Shown in pieces: positions 9,765 through 19,134 of a stretch of 64,000 bases of DNA. How positions within the stretch are numbered: the stretch's first letter is position 1; every line of letters begins with the position of its first letter. The DNA is from Polaribacter sp. Z022 (GTDB taxonomy: Bacteria; Bacteroidota; Bacteroidia; Flavobacteriales; Flavobacteriaceae). Below the pieces are notes generated by a model, which saw only the letters and a list, made by a program, of their open reading frames with translations, had not been told where the DNA came from and searched no databases. The DNA lies in the NCBI RefSeq assembly GCF_023555495.1, contig NZ_JALCZO010000001.1:434001-498000 (forward strand), given 5' to 3'. The translations under genes and the position numbers were made by a program.

Positions 9765-10842
9765 AATTTAATTTTAATTGTATCCAAACTGGTTCTTTTT
9801 TTATGGTGTTTAAATTGCCAAAAGAAAGCCCCAAAAGACGAACTGAATTTAACAATTTATCTTGAAACAACAACTCTCTTACAACAGGAAAAAACTCTTT
9901 TTTAGTTTGCATAAAGTAAGGTTTTGTTTTACTTCTTGTTTGTTGTGTAAAATCTGAATATTTAATTTTTAAAGTTATTGTTTTTCCTTTTGTGTCAGAT
10001 TTTATCATTCTTCTTTCTAATTCATCTGCTATTTTTTCTAATTTTTCTAGCATAAAAATTTCTGAAGAAATGTTTTCAAAAAAAGTACGTTCTGCAGCTA
10101 AAGATTTTCTAATTCTATTTGGCTTAACTGGACTATTGTGAATACCTCTAACAATATTATAATAATGTGCGCCAGATTTACCAAATAGTTTTGTTAGTTC
10201 TTCTAAAGATTTTTTCTTTAAATCATTACCTACAAAGATGCCTAAGTTATACATTTTAGCTGCAGTAACTTTACCAACTCCATAAAATTTATTGACTGGT
10301 AATTCTTCTAAAAATTGAATTACCTCATCTGGATGTACCGTTTTTTGTCCATTAGGTTTATTAATATCTGATGCAACTTTTGCAATAAATTTATTAATAG
10401 AAATTCCTGCAGAAGCTCTTAAACCTGTTTCTTCATATATACGTTGTCTAATTTCTCTTGCAATATCATTTGCAGATGGATTTGCCTTCTTGTTTTCTGT
10501 AACGTCTAAATAAGCTTCATCTAAAGAAAGTGGTTCTACCAAATCTGTATAGTCATAAAAAATTTCTCTAATAATTGAGGTCAATTCTTTATAACGAGCA
10601 AAATCTGAATTCACAAAAATTAAATGTGGACATTTTTGTTTTGCCAACACATTACTCATTGCAGATTTAACTCCAAATTTACGAGCTTCATAGCTAGCTG
10701 CAGATACCACACCTCTATCTCCACCTCCACCAACAGCAATTGGTTTTCCTCTTAATTCTGGGTTATCTAATTGAGCTACAGACGCATAATATGCATCCAT
10801 ATCTACATGAATAATCTTTCTATTTTGTTTGTTTTCGCTCAC
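9751..10842 (-). CDS. dinB: DNA polymerase IV (Y-family translesion polymerase)
   Basis: This 363-aa Y-family polymerase copies damaged DNA. Palm catalytic residues are D14 (HVDMDAYYASV, 12-22) and D108-E109 in SLDEAYLDVT. Helix-hairpin-helix motifs follow (NKFYGVGKVTAAKMYNLGIF), then the little-finger domain (AAERTFFEN...). The C-terminus ends in LKLNFEDY; a terminal hydrophobic/acidic peptide could act as the beta-clamp binding site. The start codon is GTG at 10842. It heads a six-gene minus-strand operon extending to 6607. No LexA-like operator was recognised upstream. Confidence 0.95.
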   Translation of the reverse strand: MSENKQNRKIIHVDMDAYYASVAQLDNPELRGKPIAVGGGGDRGVVSAASYEARKFGVKSAMSNVLAKQKCPHLIFVNSDFARYKELTSIIREIFYDYTDLVEPLSLDEAYLDVTENKKANPSANDIAREIRQRIYEETGLRASAGISINKFIAKVASDINKPNGQKTVHPDEVIQFLEELPVNKFYGVGKVTAAKMYNLGIFVGNDLKKKSLEELTKLFGKSGAHYYNIVRGIHNSPVKPNRIRKSLAAERTFFENISSEIFMLEKLEKIADELERRMIKSDTKGKTITLKIKYSDFTQQTRSKTKPYFMQTKKEFFPVVRELLFQDKLLNSVRLLGLSFGNLNTIKKEPVWIQLKLNFEDY

Positions 10843-10878
10843 TTCACTATAAAATTACAATATATATTAACTTTATGT

Positions 10879-10911
10879 TTTGTATAAGTAAATAAAATTT
10901 AATTAGTTTTG
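10879..10911 (+). promoter_or_regulatory. Promoter of the DUF285 surface-protein gene
   Basis: TTTG (10879-10882), a 21-bp spacer and TAGTTTTG (10904-10911) match the Bacteroidetes consensus. The start codon at 10926 is only 14 bp beyond the -7 element, which predicts a 5' leader of about 8 nt. Confidence 0.6.
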
Positions 10912-10925
10912 TAAAAACTAACGCT

Positions 10926-13900
10926 ATGTTTACCCGAAAAAACATTTTATTAGTTTTCTTGTTTATAAACGTCTGTTATTCTGGTTTTACTCAAAACTTT
11001 GTAACCACATGGGCTACTACAACTGCAAGTGAACAAATAACCATTCCCACCTCTGGTGGAGGGTATAGTTATACAGTAAATTGGGGTGTAGGAGAACCTA
11101 TAGATGCTACAGTTTACACGGGAAATGCAAGTCATACTTATGCAACAGCAGGTACCTATACAGTAACAATTACAGGTACTTTTAGGAGAATATATTTTAA
11201 TAACACTGGAGATAAAGACAAAATTCAGTCTATAGAAGAATGGGGTTCTAATCATTCTTGGACAAGTATGGCAAGAGCTTTTGAAGGTTGTACAAATTTA
11301 GTTAACAATGCTTCTGATACACCAGACTTATCTAGTACATCTACTTTAGCTAGAATGTTTTATGGGGCTTCATCTATAGGTGGAGCATCAGAAACAGGTA
11401 ATTGGGCATGGGACTTAAGTGTAAGTTCTATTGCAAACTTATCTCAAATGTTTAGAGATGCTACTGTTTTTAATAAAGACATTAGTGGATGGTATATTAC
11501 AAATATTACAAACTTATCAAACACATTTAGTGGTGCTAATGCTTTTAACCAAGACCTTAGCATGTGGGATACTTCTTCTGTAGCCAATATGTCTGCAACA
11601 TTTAGAAACGCTAATGCTTTTAATCAAGATCTTAGTATGTGGGTTACTTCTTCTGTAACAACCATGTCTAATATGTTTAATAATGCTACAGTTTTTAATC
11701 AAGATATTGATGGTTGGGATGTTTCTTCTGTAACAAACATGGATAATATGTTTTATGGAGCAGCAGCTTTTAATCAAGATTTAAATAGTTGGGTGGTTAC
11801 AAGTGTTACAAATATGAGTGACATGTTTAGAGAAACCCCATTTAATGGAAATATTGTAGATTGGGTTACTTCTTCTGCAACAAATATGTCTAACATGTTT
11901 AGAGATGCTACTTCTTTTAATCAAGATATTGGTGGGTGGACAACTTCTAGTGTTAATAATTTTTCAGTAATGTTTAGAGGTGCTACTTCTTTTAATCAAG
12001 ATATTAGTATGTGGAATACAACTGCTGCTATTAATATTTCTCAAATGTTTTATGATGCTACTTCTTTTAATCAAGATATTAGTGGATGGGATGTTTCTTT
12101 AGTAACAGTTATGAATAATATGTTTAGAGGTGCAACTGCTTTTAATCAAGATATTGGTGGATGGGATACAAGTAGTGCTACAAATATGAATAATATGTTT
12201 AGAGGTGCAACTGCCTTTGACCAAGATCTTAGTGGGTGGGATGTTTCTTTAGTTACTAACTTTAATAACATGTTTAGAAGCGTAACATTATCTCCTGCAA
12301 ATTACAATGCTCTTTTAATTGGTTGGAACGCTCAATCTTTACAACCAGGAGAAGCTTTTCATGGTGGTAATTCTAAATACTGTTCTGCTGCTGCAATTGC
12401 TGCTAAAGCAAATATGATTTCTTCTGATGGGTGGAGTTTTACTGATGGAGGTGAATTAACCAGTTTTACTTGGAGTGGAGCTACTGATACAGATTGGAAC
12501 GACCCTTCTAATTGGCAAGATGGTTATACACCAGATTGTTCTATTGATATAAGTATCCCTTCTGTAACTAATCACCCAATAATTGATGTAAGTACAGAGG
12601 TAACAGTTGATAATTTAACCATAAACTCAGGAGCTACTTTAACCATAGAAGGAGGATTAACTGTTGAGGGAGATTTAACCACAAATGATGGTTTAACTAT
12701 AAATTCTGGAGGTTCTATAATTGTTAACGGAACTTCAACAGGAAATTTAACTTACAATAGAAATATTCCTGTTGCAAACAAATGGTATCAAATATCTCCT
12801 CCAGTAAGTGGAGAAACTATAGAAAACTATATAAGTAACAATAGTTTACAAACTGGAAATGGAAATGTTGGTTTATATTATTACGATAATAGTACTGCTT
12901 TAGGATTTTTAGGCACAGGTTATATTTTTTATACACCTTCTTCTACAGGAAGTTTTATTGCAGGTAAAGGTTATGGAACTCAGGTTTCTAGCTCTAGTGA
13001 TGTTACTTTTACAGGTACAATGCCAACTGCAGATGTTGGTATTACTGTTGCCACAGGAACAATAGATAATTCTAATTTAGTAGGAAACCCTTTTCCTTCC
13101 TATTTGCCCGCAAATACAAATGCAAATGCAAACAACCTTTTAACTAATAATACTGGGGTATTAAGTGAAGAAACCTTGTGGATTTGGGATAATACTATAA
13201 ATGATTATGTTGCTATAAATAATGCTTCTGCAGCTACTTACGTTGCTCCTGCCCAAAGTTTTTTTGTTGATGGTTCTGGAAGTGGAACTTTTAATATGAA
13301 TGAATCTTGGCAAAGTCATCAATCTACAGATGTATTTTATAAAAACACCAATGAAATTAGCTCTATAAAACTAACAGTTAAAAACATACAAAATGAAATA
13401 AAATCTACAGAAATTTATTACTATAATAATAAAACAATCGGTTTTGATAACGGTTTTGATAGCTCTCAACTACCTAGTGGAAGTAATTTAAATATTTATA
13501 CAAGATTAATTGATAGTCCTTCTAATACAACAAAACTAGCTATTCAAACTTTACCAAAAGAAACTATAGAAGATCATATTATTCCTATTGGAATTTCTGG
13601 TAGTTCAACAATATCTTTTAATGCTGATTTTAACAATATCTCTAAAGATGTATTTATAGAAGATACTTTTAATAACACCATTACTAAACTAGAAAAAGGG
13701 AAAAATATTGACCTTATATTAGGTGAAAACAGTAATAACGCTAATAGATTTTATCTGCGTTTTAATTCTAAATCTTTAAGTTTAGAAAATGAATCATTAA
13801 ACTTAATAGATGTATTTTTATCTGAAAACAAAACCTTAAATCTAAATAGATTACCACTAGAAAACATATCTATAAAAGTTTATAGTGTGTTAGGAAAACA

Positions 13901-14033
13901 AGCTTATAACAATAGTTTTATCAATAAAACTTCTCATCAAAAGATATCTTTATCTACTTTAAAAAACGGCGTTTATTTCGTTAAAATTAAAACTAACAAA
14001 GGGTCTTATGTTAAGAAAATTTTACTTCAATAA
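10926..14033 (+). CDS. BspA-like (DUF285) repeat surface protein with T9SS type A sorting domain
   Basis: This 1035-aa secreted protein has a signal peptide at 1-22 (ends SGFTQ), followed by a PKD-like segment to about residue 90 (ASHTYATAGTYTVTITGTF). Between about 105 and 440 lie eleven units of roughly 24 aa built on FNQDISGWDVSSVTNMSNMF, the DUF285/BspA leucine-rich-like repeat known from surface adhesins. A beta-rich stalk follows (about 480-950). The last 70 residues form a T9SS type A sorting domain (IKVYSVLGKQ ... LKNGVYFVKIKT ... KILLQ). It is probably exported across the outer membrane and attached to the surface or released. Its 3' end overlaps the convergent hydrolase gene by 12 bp. 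Confidence 0.9.
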   Translation: MFTRKNILLVFLFINVCYSGFTQNFVTTWATTTASEQITIPTSGGGYSYTVNWGVGEPIDATVYTGNASHTYATAGTYTVTITGTFRRIYFNNTGDKDKIQSIEEWGSNHSWTSMARAFEGCTNLVNNASDTPDLSSTSTLARMFYGASSIGGASETGNWAWDLSVSSIANLSQMFRDATVFNKDISGWYITNITNLSNTFSGANAFNQDLSMWDTSSVANMSATFRNANAFNQDLSMWVTSSVTTMSNMFNNATVFNQDIDGWDVSSVTNMDNMFYGAAAFNQDLNSWVVTSVTNMSDMFRETPFNGNIVDWVTSSATNMSNMFRDATSFNQDIGGWTTSSVNNFSVMFRGATSFNQDISMWNTTAAINISQMFYDATSFNQDISGWDVSLVTVMNNMFRGATAFNQDIGGWDTSSATNMNNMFRGATAFDQDLSGWDVSLVTNFNNMFRSVTLSPANYNALLIGWNAQSLQPGEAFHGGNSKYCSAAAIAAKANMISSDGWSFTDGGELTSFTWSGATDTDWNDPSNWQDGYTPDCSIDISIPSVTNHPIIDVSTEVTVDNLTINSGATLTIEGGLTVEGDLTTNDGLTINSGGSIIVNGTSTGNLTYNRNIPVANKWYQISPPVSGETIENYISNNSLQTGNGNVGLYYYDNSTALGFLGTGYIFYTPSSTGSFIAGKGYGTQVSSSSDVTFTGTMPTADVGITVATGTIDNSNLVGNPFPSYLPANTNANANNLLTNNTGVLSEETLWIWDNTINDYVAINNASAATYVAPAQSFFVDGSGSGTFNMNESWQSHQSTDVFYKNTNEISSIKLTVKNIQNEIKSTEIYYYNNKTIGFDNGFDSSQLPSGSNLNIYTRLIDSPSNTTKLAIQTLPKETIEDHIIPIGISGSSTISFNADFNNISKDVFIEDTFNNTITKLEKGKNIDLILGENSNNANRFYLRFNSKSLSLENESLNLIDVFLSENKTLNLNRLPLENISIKVYSVLGKQAYNNSFINKTSHQKISLSTLKNGVYFVKIKTNKGSYVKKILLQ

Positions 14034-14864
14034 GAAAGTTTTACAATCATCAATTACTTCTAATAACTCTTTAGAAACTGATTTTTTTGTCCAAGGATGA
14101 GAAACATTAAAAACATGGTTAGCTCCTTCAATAATTTTAAATTCACTTTTAAGATTCCATTCTTTTAAGCTTTCTGCTTCATTAATTAATACAGAAGTAT
14201 CTGCATTTCCGTGAATAATTAAGTGAGGAATTTCTAAATTTTCTGTTGCTTTTCGCACATTTAGACGTTCTTTATTTTGAATAAAATCTTCATAAAACTG
14301 ATAAAAATGAGGCATATTTTGTTTTGTTCTTCCATTTAAAACATATTTTACACCTTCTTTTTTCCACTGGTCTAAATCACCAACAGTAGCTGTTCTTTTT
14401 TCAAAATCACAAACACCTGCTAACGTAATTACCTTTTTTACACGAATGTCTTCAGCAGATTTTAAAAGAACAATTCCTCCACCTCTACTATGTCCAATAA
14501 TAGAAATATTATTTATATCAACTTCATTTTTATAATTTTCTTTAGCCGAAATCCAATCTATAACAGCACCCAAGTCATCTAATTCTTTAGAATAATTATT
14601 GTTACCAAAAGCATCTAAATCTGGAAAATCTATAGGTTGTTCTAGAGTTCCTCCATTATGAGAAAAATTGAATTTTATAAAGAAAAAACCTGCTTTTGCA
14701 AAATCTTCTGCCATTAAATTCCAAGCTCCCCAATCTTTAAAACCTTTGTAACCATGACAAAAAATAATTACTTTTTTGGGTTGATGATCTTCTTTATAAA
14801 AAACATCTGTTACAATTGGTTTTTGGTGTTTTCCTTCAATACTAAAATTCTTAACTTTTTTCAT
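14022..14864 (-). CDS. Alpha/beta-hydrolase (dienelactone-hydrolase-like)
   Basis: This 280-aa cytosolic alpha/beta-hydrolase has the oxyanion-side motif FCHGYKGFKDWG (35-46). The nucleophile elbow is GHSRGGG with S126. The acid probably lies in HGNADTSV, and the catalytic His in EGANHVF. No signal peptide is present. The substrate is unknown; peptidase- or esterase-like roles are both possible. It follows the LysE-type gene at 14874 by 9 bp, so the two may be co-transcribed. Its last 12 bp overlap the convergent DUF285 gene. Confidence 0.8.
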   Translation of the reverse strand: MKKVKNFSIEGKHQKPIVTDVFYKEDHQPKKVIIFCHGYKGFKDWGAWNLMAEDFAKAGFFFIKFNFSHNGGTLEQPIDFPDLDAFGNNNYSKELDDLGAVIDWISAKENYKNEVDINNISIIGHSRGGGIVLLKSAEDIRVKKVITLAGVCDFEKRTATVGDLDQWKKEGVKYVLNGRTKQNMPHFYQFYEDFIQNKERLNVRKATENLEIPHLIIHGNADTSVLINEAESLKEWNLKSEFKIIEGANHVFNVSHPWTKKSVSKELLEVIDDCKTFLLK

Positions 14865-14873
14865 TTTTGTAAT

Positions 14874-15485
14874 TTATATTACAAATTTAAGTAAAGTAAA
14901 CAAACCAAAACCTGCAGTTATAAAACATAAAATTAAATTGATATTATTTGTTAAGTTTCCTGTTTTTTGCTGAATTACAAATGCATATTTTCCATATAAA
15001 TTTAGAATAAAAAAAGTGCCAAATACAGAGCCTACAACAAAAAACAAAACAGATATAGTATCAAAACTCATTAAATTATAGGTAGCCAACAATAGCACTA
15101 TACCAGAAAAAAAAGGAATAGCAAACATATTTAATATTGATAGAGTTATTCCTGTTAATAAAGAGTTTTTAATATTTTGTTTTACTTCTTGTTCTTGTTT
15201 TTCTTTCTTATTCTTTTTAAAAAAATAAAATGATAAAAAGAACAAAACTATAATTCCTGTTTTATTTAATAATTCTAAAAAAATAGGATTATTAGAAAGG
15301 TAATTTGTTAAATAAATAGAAAGATAAGCTTGTAAAAAAACAACTAATAAAACTCCTATTATAAATTTATTAAACTCTCTTTTATCTTCTTTCAGTTTAA
15401 TTTTTAAAGCAGTCATATTTAATACACTTGGAGGTGTATACCCTAAAAATGAAAACACAAAACCAAATACAAAAATTGATATCAT
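14874..15485 (-). CDS. LysE-type transporter, paralogue A
   Basis: This 203-aa integral membrane protein has about six hydrophobic segments and the LysE/RhtB-like N-terminal pattern (GFVFSFLGYTPPSVLNMTALKI, with the PPSVLNM loop). The C-terminus (KTGNLTNNINLILCFITAGF ... FTLLKFVI) aligns closely with the neighbouring gene at 15544, so the two arose by tandem duplication. LysE proteins export amino acids or related small molecules; the substrate here is unknown. The gap to the upstream paralogue is 58 bp. Confidence 0.75.
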   Translation of the reverse strand: MISIFVFGFVFSFLGYTPPSVLNMTALKIKLKEDKREFNKFIIGVLLVVFLQAYLSIYLTNYLSNNPIFLELLNKTGIIVLFFLSFYFFKKNKKEKQEQEVKQNIKNSLLTGITLSILNMFAIPFFSGIVLLLATYNLMSFDTISVLFFVVGSVFGTFFILNLYGKYAFVIQQKTGNLTNNINLILCFITAGFGLFTLLKFVI

Positions 15486-15543
15486 AAATAGTTATTTACT
15501 ATTAATAGTGTCGTTATTAATTTTATAGAATTACTTCTACTTA

Positions 15544-16164
15544 CTAAAAAACAAATTTTAACAAAGTAAAAATAGCTACAAACCCAGTTAAAATAGATAA
15601 AACCAAATTAATGTCTTTAGTTAGTTTTCCTGTTTTTTGTTGAATTATTTTAGCAAATTTTCCATATAAAAAAAGAATATAAAAGGTCCCAATTACAGAG
15701 CCTAAAGTAAAAAACATAACTGGTATAAAATCATAATTAAATAATTTAAAAAGATCTAAAGTTACAATTGTACCACTATAAAAAGGAACAGCAAACATGT
15801 TTAAAACCGATAATATTACTCCAGTTAAAAAAGCATTTTCTTTTTTTAATTTTTCTGTATTAATATTTACCTTTCCTTTCTTTGATTCTCTATAAAAATA
15901 ATAAGACAAAAAGCTAAAAATTACAATTCCAAATTTTTCTAAAGTTTCTATAATAGTAGGGTTGTTTAAAATATACTTTGTTAATATTACTGCAACTACA
16001 ACCTGTATAAAAACAATTATAGAAACTCCTAAAGCATAATTATTTGCGGCTTTTCTACCTTTATCTAAACTTACTTTTATAGCAGTCATATTTAGCATAC
16101 TTGGTGTTATAGAACCAATGAATGAGAATATAAAACCAAAGAAAAAAAGTAAAATTATGGTCAT
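15544..16164 (-). CDS. LysE-type transporter, paralogue B
   Basis: This 206-aa membrane protein has the same architecture as its neighbour: GFIFSFIGSITPSMLNMTAI at the N-terminus, a Lys-rich cytosolic loop around 90-105, FLTGVILSVLNMFAVPF in the middle and FTLLKFVF at the end. The paralogues keep the same loop positions but differ at many residues, so the duplication is not recent. It is likely an amino-acid or small-metabolite exporter. It begins about 50 bp downstream of the gdhA terminator and is transcribed separately from gdhA. Confidence 0.75.
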   Translation of the reverse strand: MTIILLFFFGFIFSFIGSITPSMLNMTAIKVSLDKGRKAANNYALGVSIIVFIQVVVAVILTKYILNNPTIIETLEKFGIVIFSFLSYYFYRESKKGKVNINTEKLKKENAFLTGVILSVLNMFAVPFYSGTIVTLDLFKLFNYDFIPVMFFTLGSVIGTFYILFLYGKFAKIIQQKTGKLTKDINLVLSILTGFVAIFTLLKFVF

Positions 16165-16214
16165 TAATAAAAATTCTTTTGGTAAAGATTAGTTTTTAAA
16201 ATTAAGTGTACAAA

Positions 16215-16243
16215 AAAACGCATCAAATAAATTGATGCGTTTT
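16215..16243 (-). terminator. Terminator of gdhA
   Basis: A perfect 12-bp stem (AAAACGCATCAA, 16215-16226, with its complement at 16232-16243) has a 5-nt loop. On the minus strand it ends in a T run. It lies 29-57 bp after the gdhA stop. Confidence 0.8.
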
Positions 16244-16271
16244 ATAACCTTTAACTTAAAAAAATTAATTA

Positions 16272-17627
16272 CTAAACAACTCCTTGTGCTAACATTGCAT
16301 CTGCTACTTTAACAAAACCAGCAATATTTGCACCCGAAATATAATCTATAGATCCATCTTCTTGTTTTCCATATTGTACACAAGAATCATGAATATCTTC
16401 CATAATATCTTTTAGTTTTTCATCTACCTCTTTACGAGACCAACTTAAACGTAATGAATTCTGACTCATTTCTAACCCAGAAGTAGCTACACCACCTGCA
16501 TTAGATGCTTTTCCTGGAGCAAATAAGATTTTTGCTTTTTGAAATTCTTGAATTGCTTCTGGTGTAGAAGGCATATTTGCACCTTCAGAAACACACATAC
16601 ATCCGTTTTTAACCAATTCTTTAGCTTCTTCACCATTTAACTCATTTTGAGTTGCACATGGCAAAGCAACATCACAAGCAACAGACCAAGGTCTTTTTCC
16701 TGCAACAAATTCAGCATTCGGATATTTTTCTACATATTCACTAATTCTTCCTCTTTTATTGTTTTTAAGATCCATTACAAACTGTAATTTTTCTGTATCA
16801 ATTCCTTCAGAATCATAAATATAACCACCAGAATCTGATAAAGTTAAAACAGTTGCGCCTAATTCTAAACATTTTTCTGCAGCATATTGTGCTACATTAC
16901 CAGAACCAGAAATAACAACTTTTTTTCCTTCAAAAGAATCGTTATTAACTTTTAACATATTTTGAGCAAAATATACATTTCCATATCCTGTTGCTTCAGG
17001 TCTAATTAAAGAACCTCCCCAAGAAGCTCCTTTACCAGTTAAAACACCAGTAAAAGTAGTTTTTAGTTTTTTGTACATACCAAACATAAAACCAATTTCT
17101 CTTGCACCAACACCTATATCTCCAGCAGGAACATCTGTATTATGACCAATATGTCTAAACAATTCACTCATAAAAGCATGACAAAAACGCATAATTTCAT
17201 TATCCGATTTTCCTTTAGGATCAAAGTCAGAACCTCCTTTTCCTCCACCCATAGGTAAAGTTGTTAAAGAGTTTTTAAACACTTGTTCAAAAGCTAAAAA
17301 CTTTAAAATACTAGCATTTACTGATGGATGAAAACGTAAACCTCCTTTATAAGGACCAATTGCAGAATTCATTTGAATTCTATAACCTCTATTTACCTGT
17401 ATTTCTCCTTTATCATCTACCCAAGTAACTCTAAAAGATATCTGCCTTTCTGGTTCTACCATCCTTAAAAGAATGTTTTTACCAAAATAAATATCATTTT
17501 TAATGATATAAGGAATTACAGTTTCTGCTACTTCGTGAACTGCTTGTAAAAATTCTGGCTCATGTCCATTACGTTGTTTTACCAACTCCATGAATCCGTC
17601 AATTTTAGATTTGATATTATTACCCAT
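16272..17627 (-). CDS. gdhA: NADP-specific glutamate dehydrogenase
   Basis: This 451-aa hexameric-type enzyme makes glutamate from 2-oxoglutarate and ammonium. The substrate-binding GPYKGGLRFHP holds K94, and PMGGGKGGSDFDPKG (125-139) holds the catalytic K130. The nucleotide fold includes VVISGSGNVAQYAAEKCLEL. The start in front of KSKIDGFMELVKQRNGHEPEF matches the known family N-terminus. It is monocistronic, with a TAnnTTTG element upstream and a strong terminator downstream. It is probably the main ammonium-assimilating step alongside GS/GOGAT. Confidence 0.97.
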   Translation of the reverse strand: MGNNIKSKIDGFMELVKQRNGHEPEFLQAVHEVAETVIPYIIKNDIYFGKNILLRMVEPERQISFRVTWVDDKGEIQVNRGYRIQMNSAIGPYKGGLRFHPSVNASILKFLAFEQVFKNSLTTLPMGGGKGGSDFDPKGKSDNEIMRFCHAFMSELFRHIGHNTDVPAGDIGVGAREIGFMFGMYKKLKTTFTGVLTGKGASWGGSLIRPEATGYGNVYFAQNMLKVNNDSFEGKKVVISGSGNVAQYAAEKCLELGATVLTLSDSGGYIYDSEGIDTEKLQFVMDLKNNKRGRISEYVEKYPNAEFVAGKRPWSVACDVALPCATQNELNGEEAKELVKNGCMCVSEGANMPSTPEAIQEFQKAKILFAPGKASNAGGVATSGLEMSQNSLRLSWSRKEVDEKLKDIMEDIHDSCVQYGKQEDGSIDYISGANIAGFVKVADAMLAQGVV

Positions 17628-17661
17628 GTTTTTTTATGATATTAATAAAAATTTAACTGCG

Positions 17662-17669
17662 CAAAGATA
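17662..17669 (-). promoter_or_regulatory. -7 element of the gdhA promoter
   Basis: On the minus strand this is TATCTTTG, an exact TAnnTTTG match 35 bp upstream of gdhA. An ATTG sits about 17 bp further upstream as a weak -33. Confidence 0.5.
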
Positions 17670-17779
17670 CTAAATTTTCAATATCACAATATTAAAATAA
17701 TAAAAATAATTATTCTATAATCCCTTATTTCAATCGATTTCGGTTACAATTAAGGTTTTCTTAATAAATACGTTCTAAA

Positions 17780-17803
17780 ACTCTTTAAAAAAGAGTAAAT
17801 TTG
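17780..17803 (+). promoter_or_regulatory. -7 element of the pheS promoter with overlapping small palindrome
   Basis: TAAATTTG at 17796-17803 is an exact -7 match, 20 bp before the pheS start. Immediately upstream, ACTCTTT and AAAGAGT (17780-17796) form an inverted repeat that touches the -7 element and could be an operator. The -33 element is weak. Confidence 0.45.
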
Positions 17804-17823
17804 CGCCTTAATTATCCTCGAAA

Positions 17824-18843
17824 ATGTTAGACAAGGTAAAAGAACTTATTGGTGATGTAAAAGCATTTAATGCTACAACTAAAGAAGAAGTTGAAACTTT
17901 TAGAATTAAATACTTAGGAAGCAAAGGTTTATTAAAAGACTTATTTGCAGAATTTAAAAATGTTGATGCTGCAATGCGTAAAGATTTTGGGCAAGCATTA
18001 AACAATTTAAAAAAGTCTGCAGAAGGTAAAGTTGTAGAGTTAAATGAAGCTTTAGAAAATTCTGTTGAAGAAAAAGGTTTTTATGGAGATTTAACTAGAC
18101 CTGCAGAACCAATTAACTTAGGTTCTCGTCATCCAATTTCATTGGTAAAAAATCAAATTATTGAAGTTTTTAACAGAATTGGTTTTACAGTTTCTGAAGG
18201 TCCAGAAATAGAAGATGATTGGCATAATTTTACTGCTTTAAACTTACCAGAATATCATCCTGCAAGAGACATGCAAGACACGTTCTTTATTGAGCAAAAT
18301 CCAGATATTTTATTAAGAACACATACTTCTTCTGTGCAAGTACGTTACATGGAAGAAAATCAACCTCCTATTAGAACTATTTCTCCTGGTAGAGTTTTTA
18401 GAAACGAAGATATTTCTGCAAGAGCACACTGTATTTTTCATCAAGTAGAAGGTTTGTATATAGATACTGATGTTTCTTTTGCTGATTTAAAACAAACGCT
18501 TTTATACTTTACAAAAGAAATGTTTGGTAAATCTAAAATTCGTTTACGTCCATCTTATTTCCCTTTTACAGAGCCAAGTGCAGAAGTAGATATTTATTGG
18601 GGATTAGAAACTGAAACTGATTACAGAATTACAAAAGGTACTGGTTGGTTAGAAATTATGGGTTGTGGTATGGTAGATCCTAATGTGTTAAAAAACGCAA
18701 ACATAGATCCTACTAAATATTCTGGTTACGCATTTGGAATGGGTATAGAACGTATTGCAATGTTATTATATCAAATACCCGATATTAGAATGTTTTATGA
18801 AAACGATAAACGTTTCTTAGAGCAATTTAAATCGGTTATATAA
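17824..18843 (+). CDS. pheS: Phenylalanyl-tRNA synthetase alpha subunit
   Basis: This 339-aa class II synthetase subunit charges tRNA-Phe together with PheT, which is not in this window. The N-terminal coiled-coil (1-90) is followed by motif 2 (RTISPGRVFRNEDISARAH), the Phe-binding region SAEVDIYWGLETE and GWLEIMGCGMVDPNVL, and motif 3 AFGMGIERIAMLLY. The length is normal. The next gene starts on the stop codon (TAATG overlap), so at least one small gene is translationally coupled. Confidence 0.97.
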   Translation: MLDKVKELIGDVKAFNATTKEEVETFRIKYLGSKGLLKDLFAEFKNVDAAMRKDFGQALNNLKKSAEGKVVELNEALENSVEEKGFYGDLTRPAEPINLGSRHPISLVKNQIIEVFNRIGFTVSEGPEIEDDWHNFTALNLPEYHPARDMQDTFFIEQNPDILLRTHTSSVQVRYMEENQPPIRTISPGRVFRNEDISARAHCIFHQVEGLYIDTDVSFADLKQTLLYFTKEMFGKSKIRLRPSYFPFTEPSAEVDIYWGLETETDYRITKGTGWLEIMGCGMVDPNVLKNANIDPTKYSGYAFGMGIERIAMLLYQIPDIRMFYENDKRFLEQFKSVI

Positions 18844-19103
18844 TGAACTACTTTTCACAGTTTTGGGACGAAAATAGAGATGATGAATATGCAAGTTGGG
18901 GAACCTCAACTTGGTATTTTGAAACTAATGATACTGATGAGGTTTTAAAACAAATTACAGTTTATAAAAACGGAAAAATTGTAAAATATAGTGATGATAA
19001 ACTTGAAGATGAATTTGGTGGTTTATGTGATCAAACACTAACTATTGATGATTGTGATGGTTTAGAGATTACCAAAGAAGAGTTCTATAAACTTTGGTCT
19101 TAA
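18843..19103 (+). CDS. Small acidic protein, possibly DUF6881-like
   Basis: This 86-aa soluble, strongly acidic protein has no signal peptide. The pattern of a tryptophan-rich start (SWGTSTWYFETNDTD), then QITVYKNGKIVKYSDD and a closing ITKEEFYKLW resembles DUF6881-type small immunity-like proteins. The match is by eye only. Its ATG overlaps the pheS stop by one base, so it depends on pheS transcription and probably translation. Its function is unknown. Confidence 0.55.
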   Translation: MNYFSQFWDENRDDEYASWGTSTWYFETNDTDEVLKQITVYKNGKIVKYSDDKLEDEFGGLCDQTLTIDDCDGLEITKEEFYKLWS

Positions 19104-19134
19104 TTTAAAATTCTAAAACAAGTTTTCTACCTAC

